Positions 10,355 through 21,179 of a DNA stretch of 64,000 nt are shown one piece after another. A program made the position numbers and the translations under genes. Under the pieces are notes generated by a model. It was not told the DNA's origin. It saw nothing but the letters and a program-made list of their open reading frames with translations, and did no database searches. Within the stretch, counting starts at the first letter, position 1, and the number at the start of each line of letters is the position of its first letter. This DNA is from Arthrobotrys musiformis (lineage: Eukaryota > Ascomycota > Orbiliomycetes > Orbiliales > Orbiliaceae). The stretch covers positions 372,001 through 436,000 of the forward strand of contig JAVHJL010000001.1 in assembly GCA_036971715.1 (NCBI GenBank). Reading direction: 5' to 3'.

Positions 10355-10958
10355 GCCTCCGCTTCCTTAATTCCTACACTTTTGATCTGAAGAAGGGACG
10401 GGCACAACATTGGGGACGGACGGAGGTAGTTAGGAGGGTAAGATTTATAAGATAAAATGCGGGTTTCTCGGGCGGCGACTGCGTTTTTTATAGCCTGTTT
10501 AAACCGGTCGACGTTTGTAGGCTACTTCAAAATATATTAATCACGATGCTACAAAAGCTCCTCCAAACTACTTTAATATATTCTATCTTCACCGTAACCA
10601 CTATCTTCGATATCCCGGCTCCCTATTTTTTAAATTTTTTTTTTTTTTTTTTGTAATTTTTGTCGTTGAAGTCAGCGATATGGTATGTCTTGAACTGTGA
10701 AGCCAATACTCGAATTCGATGTTGGCGTTGGATCGCGTCTTCCCACGTTTTCCACCCAACCTCATTTGATCCCACCGCTGAACCTCCAAACTACCAATCC
10801 ATCTCCACAACCTCAGCACAGACAACCGTTCACAATTACTAGTATACTATCTAGCCATCACTTCTGTGCTGCCTGCTTCGTATCAGCCACGTATACGTAA
10901 ATCACATAAGCGCCTGGATATCAGCTAGTCCCAGCCTCGTGCGCAGACAGCCGCCATC
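10355..10958. other. Intergenic region, 604 bp
   Basis: This is the TVP15 3' flank and the CLP1 promoter. A long T tract lies near 10626-10652. No coding region is seen. Confidence 0.4.
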
Positions 10959-12523
10959 ATGGCCCTCCCCGGCCTCGACGTCACGGACTCAATTGTTTGT
11001 TTGTACCGTCCTCCCATACTATCTTTACTAAAACTCCCTCTAACGCTCTATCTATGGAATCTAGGACTCCTCGACAATCCTCACCCGCGACTTAAAACCC
11101 AACCAAGAATTCCGCTTCGAAGTCCCCGCCACATCGAGCATCACCATCCGCCTCACCGCCGGTACAGCCGGCACAGCCGAGCTCTTCGGCACCGAACTGT
11201 CAAAGGGACTACCCTACACCTTCACCTGCTGCAAATCTGCAATCTACACATGGACCGGATGTTCGTTATCCATCGAGGGGGCGCCGTCGGTGGAGTATAT
11301 CGCCGAAGAAACCCCGATGGCGACGTACTTGAACCTTCACATCGCGCTTGAGAAATTACGAGTCGCGGCGAGTGATTGTCCGCCTACGACCGAGGGTGCG
11401 CAGGGCCCGCGTATTTTACTGATAGGACCGCCGGATGTGGGCAAGACGACGGTGGCGAAGATATTAACCGGGTATTCGATCCGTCAGGGGCGAAAACCTA
11501 TGGTTATTAACCTCGATACCGCGGGGGAAGGGGTGCTCACGGTTCCTGGAACGATCAGTGCGGCTAGTTTTGGGAGTGTGATGGATGTGGAGGATGGGTT
11601 TGGGAGTAGCCCTATGAGTGCTCCTTCCGCTATTCCTGTCAAATTGCCGTTGGTGTACTATTACGGGTTTGAGACGGCGGAGAGTGGCAGCCGGAGGTAT
11701 AAACGGCTTATTTCGAGGATGGCGGTGGCGGTTAACAGCCGGTTGGAGGAGGATATTGAGTGTACTTCCCTCCTCTCCCCTCCTCTCATATTAATATTTC
11801 AAATGAAAGACTGTGCTAATGTGGATATGTACAGCCAAAAACACGGGTCTGATAATCGACACGCCGTCCTTCGACAACCAAACCAACGGGGATGTAATCT
11901 CCCACATCGTCGCAGAATTCTCCATAACCACGATTGCAATCCTCGGCTCAGAGCGTCTCTACAACACCATGCTAAAATCATTCCCACCTTCATCGTCCTC
12001 TCCCATCAACGTTATCAAACTCCCCACCTCGGGGGGATGCGTCGACCGTGACGCACCCTACAAAAAATCCATCAGGGATGCAGCGGTGAAAAAATACTTC
12101 TTCGGGGATGCGAAGTGCACGTTGAGTCCTTACACCGTTAGCATCGAATTCGACTCACCGACGTTCTCGCTGTGGGAGGTTGTGGATTCACTCTCTTCGT
12201 CCGCCGAGCGGCAGAAGAATATTTCCTTCCTACCGATCGGGGAGGATGAAAGCAGCCTGAGCGCCGACGAAGAGGTTGTCAAGAGGCTGGCGCCCGGGGA
12301 TGTGGATAGTAGATTTGAGAATATGGTCGTGGCGGTGTTACAGGTTGATGCTAAGGATGCCGGGGCGAAGGAAGTCGGGGAGAGTGCGGTTATGGGGTTT
12401 TTGTTCGTGCAGGAGGTCGATGAGAAGGAGAGGCGGATGAAGGTTTTGAGTCCCGTGCCCGGGAGGGTGCCGGCGAAGGCTTTGCTGGTTGGGAGGTGGC
12501 CCGAGGGGATGTTCCTCACGTAG
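10959..12523 (+). CDS. CLP1: mRNA cleavage and polyadenylation factor Clp1, 473 aa
   Basis: Three exons (10959-10994, 11065-11761 and 11835-12523) give 474 codons including the stop. Clp1 is a subunit of cleavage factor IA in the nucleus, where it bridges Pcf11 and the cleavage machinery; its animal relative is an RNA 5'-kinase. Visible parts are the N-terminal beta domain (EFRFEVPATSSITIRL, ELFGTELSKG), the P-loop GPPDVGKTT at about residues 133-141, the Walker B-like GLIIDTPSF early in exon 3, and the conserved C-terminal domain ending in GRWPEGMFLT. The P-loop varies in the usual fungal way from the kinase consensus, so nucleotide binding is likely but kinase activity uncertain. The first intron follows only 12 codons and uses a weak GTTTGT donor. 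Confidence 0.93.
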
Positions 12524-12882
12524 ATTGTACGAACAATCTTATAGAAAGGAATATGTGAACTCCATCAACTTCATAAATTATACACACCCGTAGAATCTCG
12601 ATATTCATATTCTATTCATTCACTGTATCATACTACTTAAGCTTCCACAGGCCTATAGGAGACCTCATACATTCCAGTTTATCTTTCGGGTCTTGTTGCA
12701 AATTCCGCGTTGCCTTCGCCTTTATATTCGACGAATTAAACCAGCTGCAGCCAGGATCCAGCTCCATTGACACGCACCCTCGAGCATAAAAACCCACCCG
12801 CCTCGCTCGTTCCCCACACCCCCCAATCCACACCACATACCATCAAGATACTAAAAAAGGAAGGGAGGACTACATGTAATAA

Positions 12883-14067
12883 ATGTCCTCCGAGTTCCCC
12901 CTCCTCGAGGGGCAGGGGCTGTACGCCTCTGACATCATCGGCGACGGCGACTGTCTTTTCCGCAGCTTCAGCGATCAGTTGTACGGTCATCAAGTACAGT
13001 ATTTCACTCCCCTCATAACCATCTCTCCTAATTCGACCAAAAAGTACTAATAGAAAGGAATGTAGGAAAGAGCGACGACGATAAGATTAAGAACAACATC
13101 CTACATGCGCCGCCACAGCGCCTACTTCAAACTCTTCCTCTCCGTCCCCCCACCGACACGAAAAACCCGAAACTCGTCTACAATCCTACCCAACGAAGAC
13201 ACCATCGACCGCGTCTTCCTCGACCATGTGAAACGAATGGAGAAACCGGGCGTGTACGGCGATAACCTCGAAATCGTGGCGTTCGCACGGTGCTACGGCG
13301 TCGATGTGAAGATTTACCAAAGAGAATTCGCATATTTAGTCTCCGGCGAGCGAGATGACGAGGAAGATGAAGATGAAGATGATAATTCCATGCTGGGGAA
13401 GGAAGAGAAGACTACGGGCCCCAGGAGGGTATTACATATCGCCTACCACGATTGGGAACACTACTCTTCGGTACGGAATATAGACGGCCCGCATAAAGGG
13501 CTTCCCAACGTCTCGCCGAAACCGTTGACGCAGGAAGGGATTCAGAAGCAGCAGAAGATTTTGGAGGAAGGTGTGGTCATCATGCCGTGGATGGAGGATG
13601 TGGTGGAGAAGAGTCTGCCCGATGGTATCTTCCCGGGTAGGGCGAAGATTAGAGAGGCGTTGGAGAGGAGTAAAGGTGATGTTGGGAGCGCGGTCAGTAG
13701 GTTACTTGATCTCGCTGAGATGGAGGCCGAACATGACGCCGAGGGGGAGAAGGTGGGACTCGAGGAGGATCTGGGATTGGACACCGGAACACCCCCCGAG
13801 GACTCCAAGACACAGCAACCCAGGCAGAAAAGGCCAAAGAAAGACCCTCCCCCTCCCCCTCCACCATCAAAACAACCCCCAAAATCCGGGAAACCCAAAC
13901 GTGAAACAGCACGGGAACGAAAAGAGCGCCAACAGAAAGAAAAGGCAGAGAAGAAGAAAGCCAAATCCAGTGGTAGCGGGAAGGATTCCAAGGAAGCTTC
14001 CACAAGTACTACCGCTACGTCGGCTAATACGCCGTCGAACGAGGGTATCAAGACCCTGCATGTATAA
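12883..14067 (+). CDS. OTU-family deubiquitinase, 370 aa
   Basis: Two exons (12883-12993 and 13066-14067) join in phase 0 to give 371 codons with stop. The OTU cysteine-protease core is clear: DGDCLFRSFSDQLYG places the catalytic Cys at residue 24 and its Asp neighbour at 21, and the His lies in the HIAYHDWEHYSSVRN segment at about residue 169. An acidic insert (DEEDEDEDD) sits before the His motif. A UBA/CUE-like helical stretch follows at about residues 230-262 (PGRAKIREALERSKGDVGSAV), then a long Lys/Pro-rich tail with a polyproline run. The layout resembles OTUD3-type enzymes, which cleave ubiquitin chains; substrate and chain preference cannot be read from sequence. It lies tandem to CLP1. 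Confidence 0.88.
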
Positions 14068-14545
14068 TTACTACCATTCATTATTTTACGATGATTGCCT
14101 TTAGCGTTTTTTTAGAATTATTTTTACTTGCATTCAAGTGGAATAGATAGATATCAGATGGCCTCGAAGGTAAAATCTTCTTTTAGGTAAAACGAACGCG
14201 TAAAATAGGCTTGAACTATTCGAATGAAAACCCCCCAAATGATTACAGCCTTTTTAACAGCAAAAGAAAGAGCAAAAAACGTAGCCGTCCCATGTAATAG
14301 TTAAGTCGTGTACTAAAAAAATTAGTAAGTTGGTAGAGTATGCAAAAAACGACAATGTTTGATGACAATTGTATTCGGGCGCAAACCGGTATGACGATAA
14401 AGACAACAGCTATAGAATTTTAACGAACAAAGGAAAAAAGTTAAACAAGAAAACAGCGACCGGGTATGCCTTCTCAATTCCACCTGCGAGCTTCTCCTCT
14501 CCTTCTATTTTTTTGGTAGGTTTTTTTAATTACTATTTTTTGTGA
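14068..14545. other. Convergent intergenic region, 478 bp
   Basis: This AT-rich spacer lies between the 3' end of the OTU gene (+) and the extended 3' end of the thioredoxin frame (-). It contains several A and T runs and should hold both polyadenylation regions. No gene is seen. Confidence 0.4.
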
Positions 14546-14725
14546 TTAAAATTCGATCGGAATATCCTCAGGCTGTCGTTTCCCCCCGGCGGCAGTAGGA
14601 TCCTTCTTGAAGTACCAAATGAACAGACCGATGAGGATGACGATGAACCGGCCGTAGTTATTGACGAAGTCGAGGGTGGCATTGGGGGGTGCCTTGGCAA
14701 AGGGAGTGACGGGTTCGCCGGCTAG
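14546..14725 (-). other. In-frame C-terminal extension of thioredoxin behind TGA CTA (59 codons, tail anchor)
   Basis: Directly after the thioredoxin stop (TGA at 14728-14726) the same frame continues for 59 sense codons to a TAA at 14548-14546. The context is TGA CTA G, the strongest known stop-readthrough signal in animals and the one used in fungi to make peroxisomal isoforms of glycolytic enzymes. The extension has a polar Pro/Ala linker, then a hydrophobic helix (RFIVILIGLFIWYF) flanked by Arg and two Lys, and a 20-residue polar end, PEDIPIEF last. This is the make-up of a tail anchor. The frame contains no ATG and I see no splice that would skip the TGA, so it is not an independent gene. 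Confidence 0.75.
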
Positions 14726-15234
14726 TCACGCCTTGACGGCGCTCTGGACGGCACCCTTGAGTGCGGCTGGGTTGGCGCCGACGACCTCGCTGACCTTTTC
14801 GCCAGATCGGAAGATCATGAAGGTTGCTATCATCCCGAAAAACCCATTGTTAGTTACAAATCCACAATACCATAATAGATAACGAAATTAAAAAGAGGAA
14901 AAGGGAAAACTCACGCATAGCACGAACGCCGAACTCGGCAGCAACATCGCTGACTTCATCGACGTCGACCTTGATGAACGCGGCATCCTTGAATTCCCCG
15001 GCGAGCTTTTCGACGAAAGGGGCGATCTGCTTGCAAGGACCGCACCATGTGGCGTGGAAGTCGACGACGGTGACTTTGTCCTTACCGATGATCTCGGTGA
15101 ATTCCTTCTGGCTGTTTTTTTTTCGTTATCAAATGTTAGCATCGGTCTTTCAGATCCGGGTAATCGGCAGCCCCACGGCAAACGCGGGAGAGTGGAAAGA
15201 AGGGAAAAACGAACCTCTTGACTTCGGCAACCAT
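14726..15234 (-). CDS. Thioredoxin, 105 aa
   Basis: Three exons (15234-15215, 15111-14915 and 14826-14726) give 106 codons including the stop. The protein is a standard small thioredoxin: VVDFHATWCGPCKQIAPF puts the redox cysteines at 30 and 33, followed by KVDVDEV, the cis-proline in the AMPTF segment, and FRSGEKV. It reduces protein disulfides using thioredoxin reductase and NADPH. Both ends are odd. Upstream of the ATG the frame is open for more than 150 codons and reads like a mitochondrial presequence. Downstream of the TGA it stays open for 59 codons that encode a membrane anchor. One gene could thus make cytosolic, mitochondrial and membrane-bound forms. Confidence 0.95.
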
Positions 15235-15507
15235 TTTGATAGAAGTGGTAGAGAACGGTCTAAAAGACTGGAGTTTCGTGTTTGGGGTGGTGGTAGCTGT
15301 GATGGTGGTTGTAGATGCGGTGGTGGTGTTTGCAGAGGAGGAGGATGTGGTGGGGTATCGTCCGATGAGCGAATTTGCGACGACGGCAGAACGAGACAAA
15401 GACCTGTTCGAGCTCTGAGCAGACAACGACGAAAGATGCAGGTTTTTGGACGACAGACGAACAGTCGACAAGGACTTGATGGTCCTTAAATAGTTCGGGG
15501 AAGCCAG
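15235..15507 (-). other. Candidate CTG-initiated mitochondrial presequence of the thioredoxin gene
   Basis: The frame of the thioredoxin ATG is open upstream. From a CTG at 15507-15505, with A at -3 and G at +4, 91 codons run to the ATG. Over this stretch there is not one Asp or Glu but many Arg, Lys, Ser and Thr (for example YLRTIKSLSTVRLSSKNL), and it ends RPFSTTSIK just before the thioredoxin Met. That composition is typical of a matrix presequence. Acidic residues appear immediately upstream of the CTG, which marks it as a sensible start. No in-frame ATG is present. An unseen upstream exon supplying an ATG, spliced at the CGGCAG just before, is the main alternative. Confidence 0.5.
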
Positions 15508-17401
15508 CTTTTCTTCTTCCTGCCGCGGATTGGTGTGGGGGAGAGTCAATATCAGAAAAAGAAACGGCCGGGCGAGTGACAGAAGTTGATCGAAGGAGGA
15601 AGAGAAGAGAAGAGGAAGAGAGGAAGGAAAAAAAAAAAAAAAAAAAAAAAAATGCAACAAGCTTAGCTTAGCGATGAGGTGATGGCGGGTTTTGACGTTT
15701 GTAAGCTGCAAGCTGCCCCAAATGCAAAGGAAAACTAGTCCGCTATGCTTCCTTTTTCGAGGCTATTACTAATGTTAATGCTCTGTGCTATAATACTATA
15801 CTTAGATATAGATATACAGGAGTTACTTACTAACGGGCTGAGGGTGTGATTATGAATATAGACAGACGAGTATGATATCAATGCCGCAATGACGCTGATA
15901 TCTAAACAAAAAAAGAGGAAAAACGAAAGATGCTTTTAAATTTTATGAATACCAATTCGAAGCTATGTAAGGAAGTGTATAATGTGATCGATCGGTATAC
16001 GCAATCAATTGGTAAATGCCAATATCAAATCCGAAAAAGCGGGTCCGCTACCCCTCTCTATATACCCCTCTTTTTTATTTTTTATTTTTTTTTTATTATC
16101 ATTATTTTACGATATAACTTGGAAAATAAGTTTCGAAACCTTCTTCCCCTCTCGATTCCTACGAGGCCACAGCTAGTAGCTAGATGTGACAGAGATCTGG
16201 GTGGGGCCCGATAAACTTCAACTCGAGGGGGAAGCTTCGGCAGCTTTACTATTTGCAGCCGAACGCCGAATTCCCACCGGATCTTGAACTCAACTTTGAC
16301 CAATCCCGATGCAACAATCTCCAATGCTACGATTTGTCTCTCGTATTTCATTGTATTTTATTTAAATCAATTTTAATTCATTTTCTTTCTTTCTTTTTTT
16401 TTTTTTTTTGGAATATCAGTTTTTGGAATTGACTAAATCGAAACCATTCCGTTCCAGCTACTCGAAAAGCTAAAAAGCCCGTGCACTGCATTGCGAAAAA
16501 GTGGCATGATATCTTTCGAAGCCCCCCATCCGGGGAGTAGCGGTAGGGATGAGCAGGGATACGGCCGCGGTGGGACAGGTCCCATGCAGCACCCTGACTC
16601 GTGCTTTTGCTTTCCCACTTGCTCAGATTTCAGATCCTGCGCGCGGGGCTGAACGTATTCCCATTCCATTTCCATTTGACTTGCATGCATAATATTGATA
16701 TTTGACGGCTCGATTTGAGCTCCTTTTGGTTCAGCCTGGGCCGACCTCGTGTTTCGAAACATATTCCCACCGTCCTCTCGAGGTTTCCTCCCATTGCTCA
16801 TATCTCAGTAATATAAGCATACGAATACACCCTATCAATTGCATCACCATTTACAAACCGACGGTCCCAAAGTTCGAATCAAAGGTCTAGAACTTTATTA
16901 TCTCATCCCCCTTCAAAAGAAAAACTATCGCCACCAGCCATATCCAGTTTAGCCCGTTTTCCCGCCGACGGCCCGAACGGCGTGTGTGGTATTTTAAACT
17001 TCGGCTCTGCCGACCCAACGCAGAAACTCGACTTCACCTATTCCACAACCCCCATATGGAACTTCGAAAGAAGGTTCTGTAGAAAAAAAAGCTTGGATTT
17101 AGGATAGAATTCGGTAGAAGAAAGCTTATGTAAAGCTTCAGCCTCAGGGGTCACAAAGCTCTCCAGGGCCCCCTTCTGATTCAATCCTCCATGTAAATAT
17201 TTTCATTAAATCAAAAAACGTGGCACCCCGCTTCAAACCCACGGATCCGGGAGGAGTTTAATATACCATGCACGGCAATATGTCCTACATGAGCTTAAAT
17301 GTTTAGACGAGCCTGTTCATTGGAGGAATAATCAAGACATCTTGTCCCGTCTGTTTATTACTCCCTTCGGAGATATCCTATGGAACTTCACAACCAAAAA
17401 C
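15508..17401. other. Intergenic region, about 1.9 kb
   Basis: This stretch holds the thioredoxin 5' flank, with a 27-bp A run near 15629, and the 3' flank of the membrane-protein gene. T-rich runs lie near 16075-16095 and 16385-16410. A 122-codon ATG frame on the minus strand (16801-16433) has no recognisable features and I do not call it. No RNA gene is seen. Confidence 0.4.
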
Positions 17402-19633
17402 TTAAACAGACAATGCAATGACCGTGCAGAACCCAGCTCTGCACCCCTTGTCTCGACTTCCCCCGTAAAAAAAAGAACGCGTATAATGATAAAGAAACCC
17501 CAAGTTGAGTTTGGCGCCAATGGTAAAGGTGTTAACCACCAAGTCCGAAGTCCCCCTCGTGAGAATGAATCCAATACCCCCCTCAATCTCCAACATCCTT
17601 GCCTCCCTCAACATAGTAACAGTCCCCCCGAACGCCGCGATAGTCACTCCACCGATAATAAAGCAAATCGCTAACCCTGATTTCGAAAAGTACTGCCACC
17701 TCCACTCACTCAAGCCCCAATTCTTATACTTCCTTCCGAACATCCACAGCTTGAAAATCGTCCGTATAGCCAACATGTTAAGCAACGTAGCCATGCAAAT
17801 CCAAACCACGCAGACACACCACATTGCAAACGGTGATGTCTCCAGCGGCCTCTTTTCTTTATCATGGTTATTCCACCGGTGATGTTCCTGCCATGCCACC
17901 CCGAAGCAAATGAGGTATATAGATGTAACCACCGTCGCCAACATCCCGTACTGGTTTAGCCGTCGTTTGATTTGTAAGAGCTTCCGCCGACGTCTTTGCT
18001 GTCCGGTCATAGCTTCGATTTCTCGTTGTTTCGTCATACTATACTTTTCAGCTACTTTTGTTAGTTTTCCGTCGTTCGGGGGAAGAGCGCGAACACGATG
18101 TTTTTCTAAGAAGCGATCAATGAAGCTTGGCTTTTTGGGTGGCTTGTCTTCGGGTTTCTCGGCTTTCTCGTCGTCATAGGGATGCCAGGATGGTTTATCT
18201 CCTCCTTCAGGCTGTCCTTCAGGATGTCCTTGGGGTTGTCCTTGGGGTTGTCCCTGTGGGCGTTGTGGTGGGCGCTCCGGCGGCCCTCTTCCTGGCTGTC
18301 CTTGGGTTGAACCAGAACCACCACCGCCTGGGTCACCAGGATCAGGATCCATGGAGTCCCTCTCTTGTATTCCTCCAGTATTCGGGACCACCGTCCGTGG
18401 AGAAATAGATCTTGAATCTACCGACCGTGACCGTCTCCTCAACTGTCCAGTTCTAGACCCACCAGCCTCGAACCCCGTCGCTCTCCCCCTTTCCCCTTCT
18501 TCGTGCTCAGCCGCCGTCTCAACAGCCCTTTCCCTTGAAAGATCTCTCAATCGAAGTCTCTGAAGGCTCGCAGCTGTCTCTGCATCTCTCTTGTCCTTCG
18601 CCTCCTGCGGGGTCCTCCAAAGCTCCTCTTTTCTGGCTTCTCTTCGGGTTAGAGGTCTCGGTGGAGCATCGGGATGTACGGGTGCCATTTTCCCTTCTCT
18701 CCTCGATTTCCATTTATAGAATGCTGAGTACCGTTTTGCGGATGGGGTGAATTCGACTCGTTTTACGCCTTGAGGGATAGGCTCCATCAGGTCCATTGAG
18801 GATATCTCTTCGTCTTCTTTATCTCTCATTTGTCGGCCCCTGGAACTTGGACCCGCCGATGAGGCTCTACTTCCCGCTTTTCTCCCCATAGTTGACCCCC
18901 TCGCTCCGGAGGCAGAAGCGGGTCTTTTTTGCTCTTTGACCTTTTCGGTATTATCCCCCCTTGGTCTCCGTGCTTCTTCCTCTCCTGGTGTTGGTTTTCG
19001 TTCTTTCCGCTTGGGGCGTTTTGTTCCATATGGTCCTCCGGGGCCTTTTATCTCTTTTACATCCACACTTCCGAATCTAACTCGTCCCTTCGGTTTCTTC
19101 TCCTCTTCTTGAAATATTGGACATCCATCGTCCCAAGTTTCAGGGTCTATGGAACCTTCGGGGAACGCTTTTTGTACATCTTTTAGTTTTGCTTTTAAGT
19201 GCGAAGGCGGCGCGTTTGTGGAAGATGGGCGGGTGTGTGGGCTTATAGCTTTCGAACGTGGGCGGGATAACCGTTCTATGCTTTCTCTGCGGGTGGGAGA
19301 GCGCCTGGTTTCACGGGGGGGTGAGGTATGTTCGCTTGGTGGGTCTTCGAGGTTTAATGTAGAGATACTTCTGAAGCTTCTTGGAGACAATGACGCAACT
19401 TTGACGTTGGATTCCTTGGGGGGCTGATTTGATTCTGCTGCCGGGGTGGTTGAGCTCGGTCCAGCCGCCGAGGGTTCGGAGGGGGGCTGGATAGATCCAC
19501 TTGCGGAGGTTTCTCCGGCCGGAGTACTCCCCGAGGCTTCGGCTTCATCATTACCGATCGAACCGCTTGATGTGACTTTCGGTATGCGACTTTTCTGCTT
19601 CGAGAGAATGCCCGGGTAATCCCACTTGTCCAT
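17402..19633 (-). CDS. Large disordered protein with C-terminal transmembrane bundle (743 codons)
   Basis: I do not recognise the family. The first 500 or so residues are Pro/Ser/Glu/Arg-rich and probably disordered, including a tandem GQPQGQPQGHPEGQPEG run near residue 470. A basic segment (KHRVRALPPNDGKLTKVAEKY) precedes three clear membrane helices at about 562-581, 602-621 and 652-671, with a weaker hydrophobic stretch afterwards. This looks like an integral membrane protein with a long cytosolic N-terminal arm. The ATG at 19633 is only 147 bp from the end of the next open exon upstream, so the true N-terminus probably comes from the exons at 19780-20337. The last 25 codons may include intron sequence, because hydrophobicity and composition change there. 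Confidence 0.65.
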   Translation of the reverse strand: MDKWDYPGILSKQKSRIPKVTSSGSIGNDEAEASGSTPAGETSASGSIQPPSEPSAAGPSSTTPAAESNQPPKESNVKVASLSPRSFRSISTLNLEDPPSEHTSPPRETRRSPTRRESIERLSRPRSKAISPHTRPSSTNAPPSHLKAKLKDVQKAFPEGSIDPETWDDGCPIFQEEEKKPKGRVRFGSVDVKEIKGPGGPYGTKRPKRKERKPTPGEEEARRPRGDNTEKVKEQKRPASASGARGSTMGRKAGSRASSAGPSSRGRQMRDKEDEEISSMDLMEPIPQGVKRVEFTPSAKRYSAFYKWKSRREGKMAPVHPDAPPRPLTRREARKEELWRTPQEAKDKRDAETAASLQRLRLRDLSRERAVETAAEHEEGERGRATGFEAGGSRTGQLRRRSRSVDSRSISPRTVVPNTGGIQERDSMDPDPGDPGGGGSGSTQGQPGRGPPERPPQRPQGQPQGQPQGHPEGQPEGGDKPSWHPYDDEKAEKPEDKPPKKPSFIDRFLEKHRVRALPPNDGKLTKVAEKYSMTKQREIEAMTGQQRRRRKLLQIKRRLNQYGMLATVVTSIYLICFGVAWQEHHRWNNHDKEKRPLETSPFAMWCVCVVWICMATLLNMLAIRTIFKLWMFGRKYKNWGLSEWRWQYFSKSGLAICFIIGGVTIAAFGGTVTMLREARMLEIEGGIGFILTRGTSDLVVNTFTIGAKLNLGFLYHYTRSFFYGGSRDKGCRAGFCTVIALSV

Positions 19634-19779
19634 CTTTACTCCAACTCGAATGCCAATCCTAAACCAAAGAATTCAAAACTTAAAGACCAAAGTACGCAAA
19701 AGCAGCATATACTTCCAACAGTATACAGCAATCAACCACCGCACAAAGGATCAATAGCCAGGGCTGTCAATAAACTAAC

Positions 19780-20337
19780 CTTCCTTCCCGCCCTTGATCT
19801 TTCTCAACACCGTCCTTTTGATCTTCTCCAAATACCCAATGTTTTCTTTACCCTCACCCACGGAATCCGTCGTGATATCTTCGGAACTCTCGATGAATGT
19901 CCTGGAAGAAATAGTACCGTCCACCTCCACCACAGTAGCAACTCTGCTCATCCGTCTCGGAAACGTAGTCCCAGGCTCGAAGTGTGGATTATAGGCATAC
20001 ACGCCTCCCAACCTCCTAACCCCCTCCCTTCCACTAGTCGACGGTAACACAGTCTCAGAACAAGAAGAATAAAAACTCCCGCAGAGTTAACCCTTCCGCT
20101 GGGTGAAAAGGTAGTAGAGGGGTATGCGGGCGGTTTGGAGTAAGGAGTGGGTGTGTACGGTCTCGGATGTAATGTCGGTAAGACGTGGAGTTTGTAGGAG
20201 GAGTCCCAGGCGTTAAAATCGGTTTCGAAGTCTTGGATTGCGCGGGAGAGGATGGCGGCTGTGGATGGTGGGCGGCGGGGGCGGGGTGGGAGCTGGCGGA
20301 TTGTGCTGCCGCTGCCTGAGGAAGTTTCTTCTTGCAT
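19780..20337 (-). CDS. Probable 5' exons of the membrane-protein gene
   Basis: An ATG at 20337 opens a Pro-rich frame containing a helical stretch (AAILSRAIQDFETDFNAW). A second open stretch reads through to about 19780, containing VATVVEVDGTISS and a basic end (KIKRTVLRKIKGGKE). One consistent join is exon 20337-20159, donor GTACAC, acceptor GACTAG, exon 20033-19780, then a GTTAGT donor leading toward the frame at 19633. That last acceptor is unclear: the phase demands a weak GAG acceptor. If the donor is not used, the frame ends in TAG and this would be a separate gene of about 145 aa. I favour one gene, with low certainty. Confidence 0.4.
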
Positions 20338-21179
20338 ATTTGCCTCCCCCGCAATATTTCTTCTGTTATTTTATTTTTATTTTTATTTTTATTTCTTTTA
20401 TATTTTTATTTATATTTTAATATGCATTGAAGATCAGTTGAATGGAATCATATGGCAGTGCCGGAACATGTCATATTGGTCTTAACATGATTTTTGTTGG
20501 ATTTTGGGAATACTTGTGTTGACACGATGTTGATTGGCAGGTCGTGGGGACGATCATTTACCATAAATGCCGAAATTTCCATTATAAGAGAGCCGAAACA
20601 AGTGCGGGGAAGAAGTGGCGTTTATCTGGTGCCTGGCGGGCGAGGCAAAATGGCTGAGGCTGTTCGGACAATAGAGGCCAATGAGGCTATTTTATCTCCA
20701 AGTGTTAGCTCCAGCATTTGTTATTTACCTGTCACAAATTAATACGGCCCACAAAAGTTGTCCATCTAAATTTCATGTATAATCTAGGCAGCTAGAGGTA
20801 GCCTCGAGGGGCCTCGAGTACAGTCCAGTACTAGGTAAGAGTGTATATGTAGGGGATGCTCACTTACGTCTTAGTTTACGCACACATTATGTCAGCGTGT
20901 GAACTGATAGATTATATTATATTAACGCTTGATTATATTGGCTTTTGTCTAAGTAATACCTTTTGTGTGCATTTCCAAATTAAAAAACAAATCGATCGCG
21001 CAACGGGAACATTTTATACTTGGTAACGGTCAGGTAATAATAATATAATGGCATGGAGGTTGAAACACTTAGCATAATAAACTAGGTCTATAGGTAGACA
21101 TCCTATAATTCCAGCCCCATGGGTATTTTATACTCAAACATCTATAGCTATACAGTTACAACGGAAAAGGGGACTTTAT
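20338..21179. other. Intergenic region, about 840 bp
   Basis: A TTTTTAT-type pyrimidine/AT run lies at about 20365-20420. The rest is AT-rich unique sequence holding the promoter of the gene to the left and the 3' flank of the gene to the right. No coding region is seen. Confidence 0.4.

Noticed and set aside
14726..14728. Selenocysteine reading of the thioredoxin TGA
   Set aside because: Most fungi lack the selenocysteine machinery, the position is outside the active site, and the CTA context explains the open frame better as readthrough.
14661..14882. Plus-strand frame opposite the thioredoxin 3' exon
   Set aside because: It is antisense to exon 3 and the readthrough extension, both of which read as sensible protein on the minus strand.
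16433..16801. 122-codon ATG frame on the minus strand
   Set aside because: It has no recognisable features, a composition close to the surrounding spacer, and no splice or homology support that I can see.
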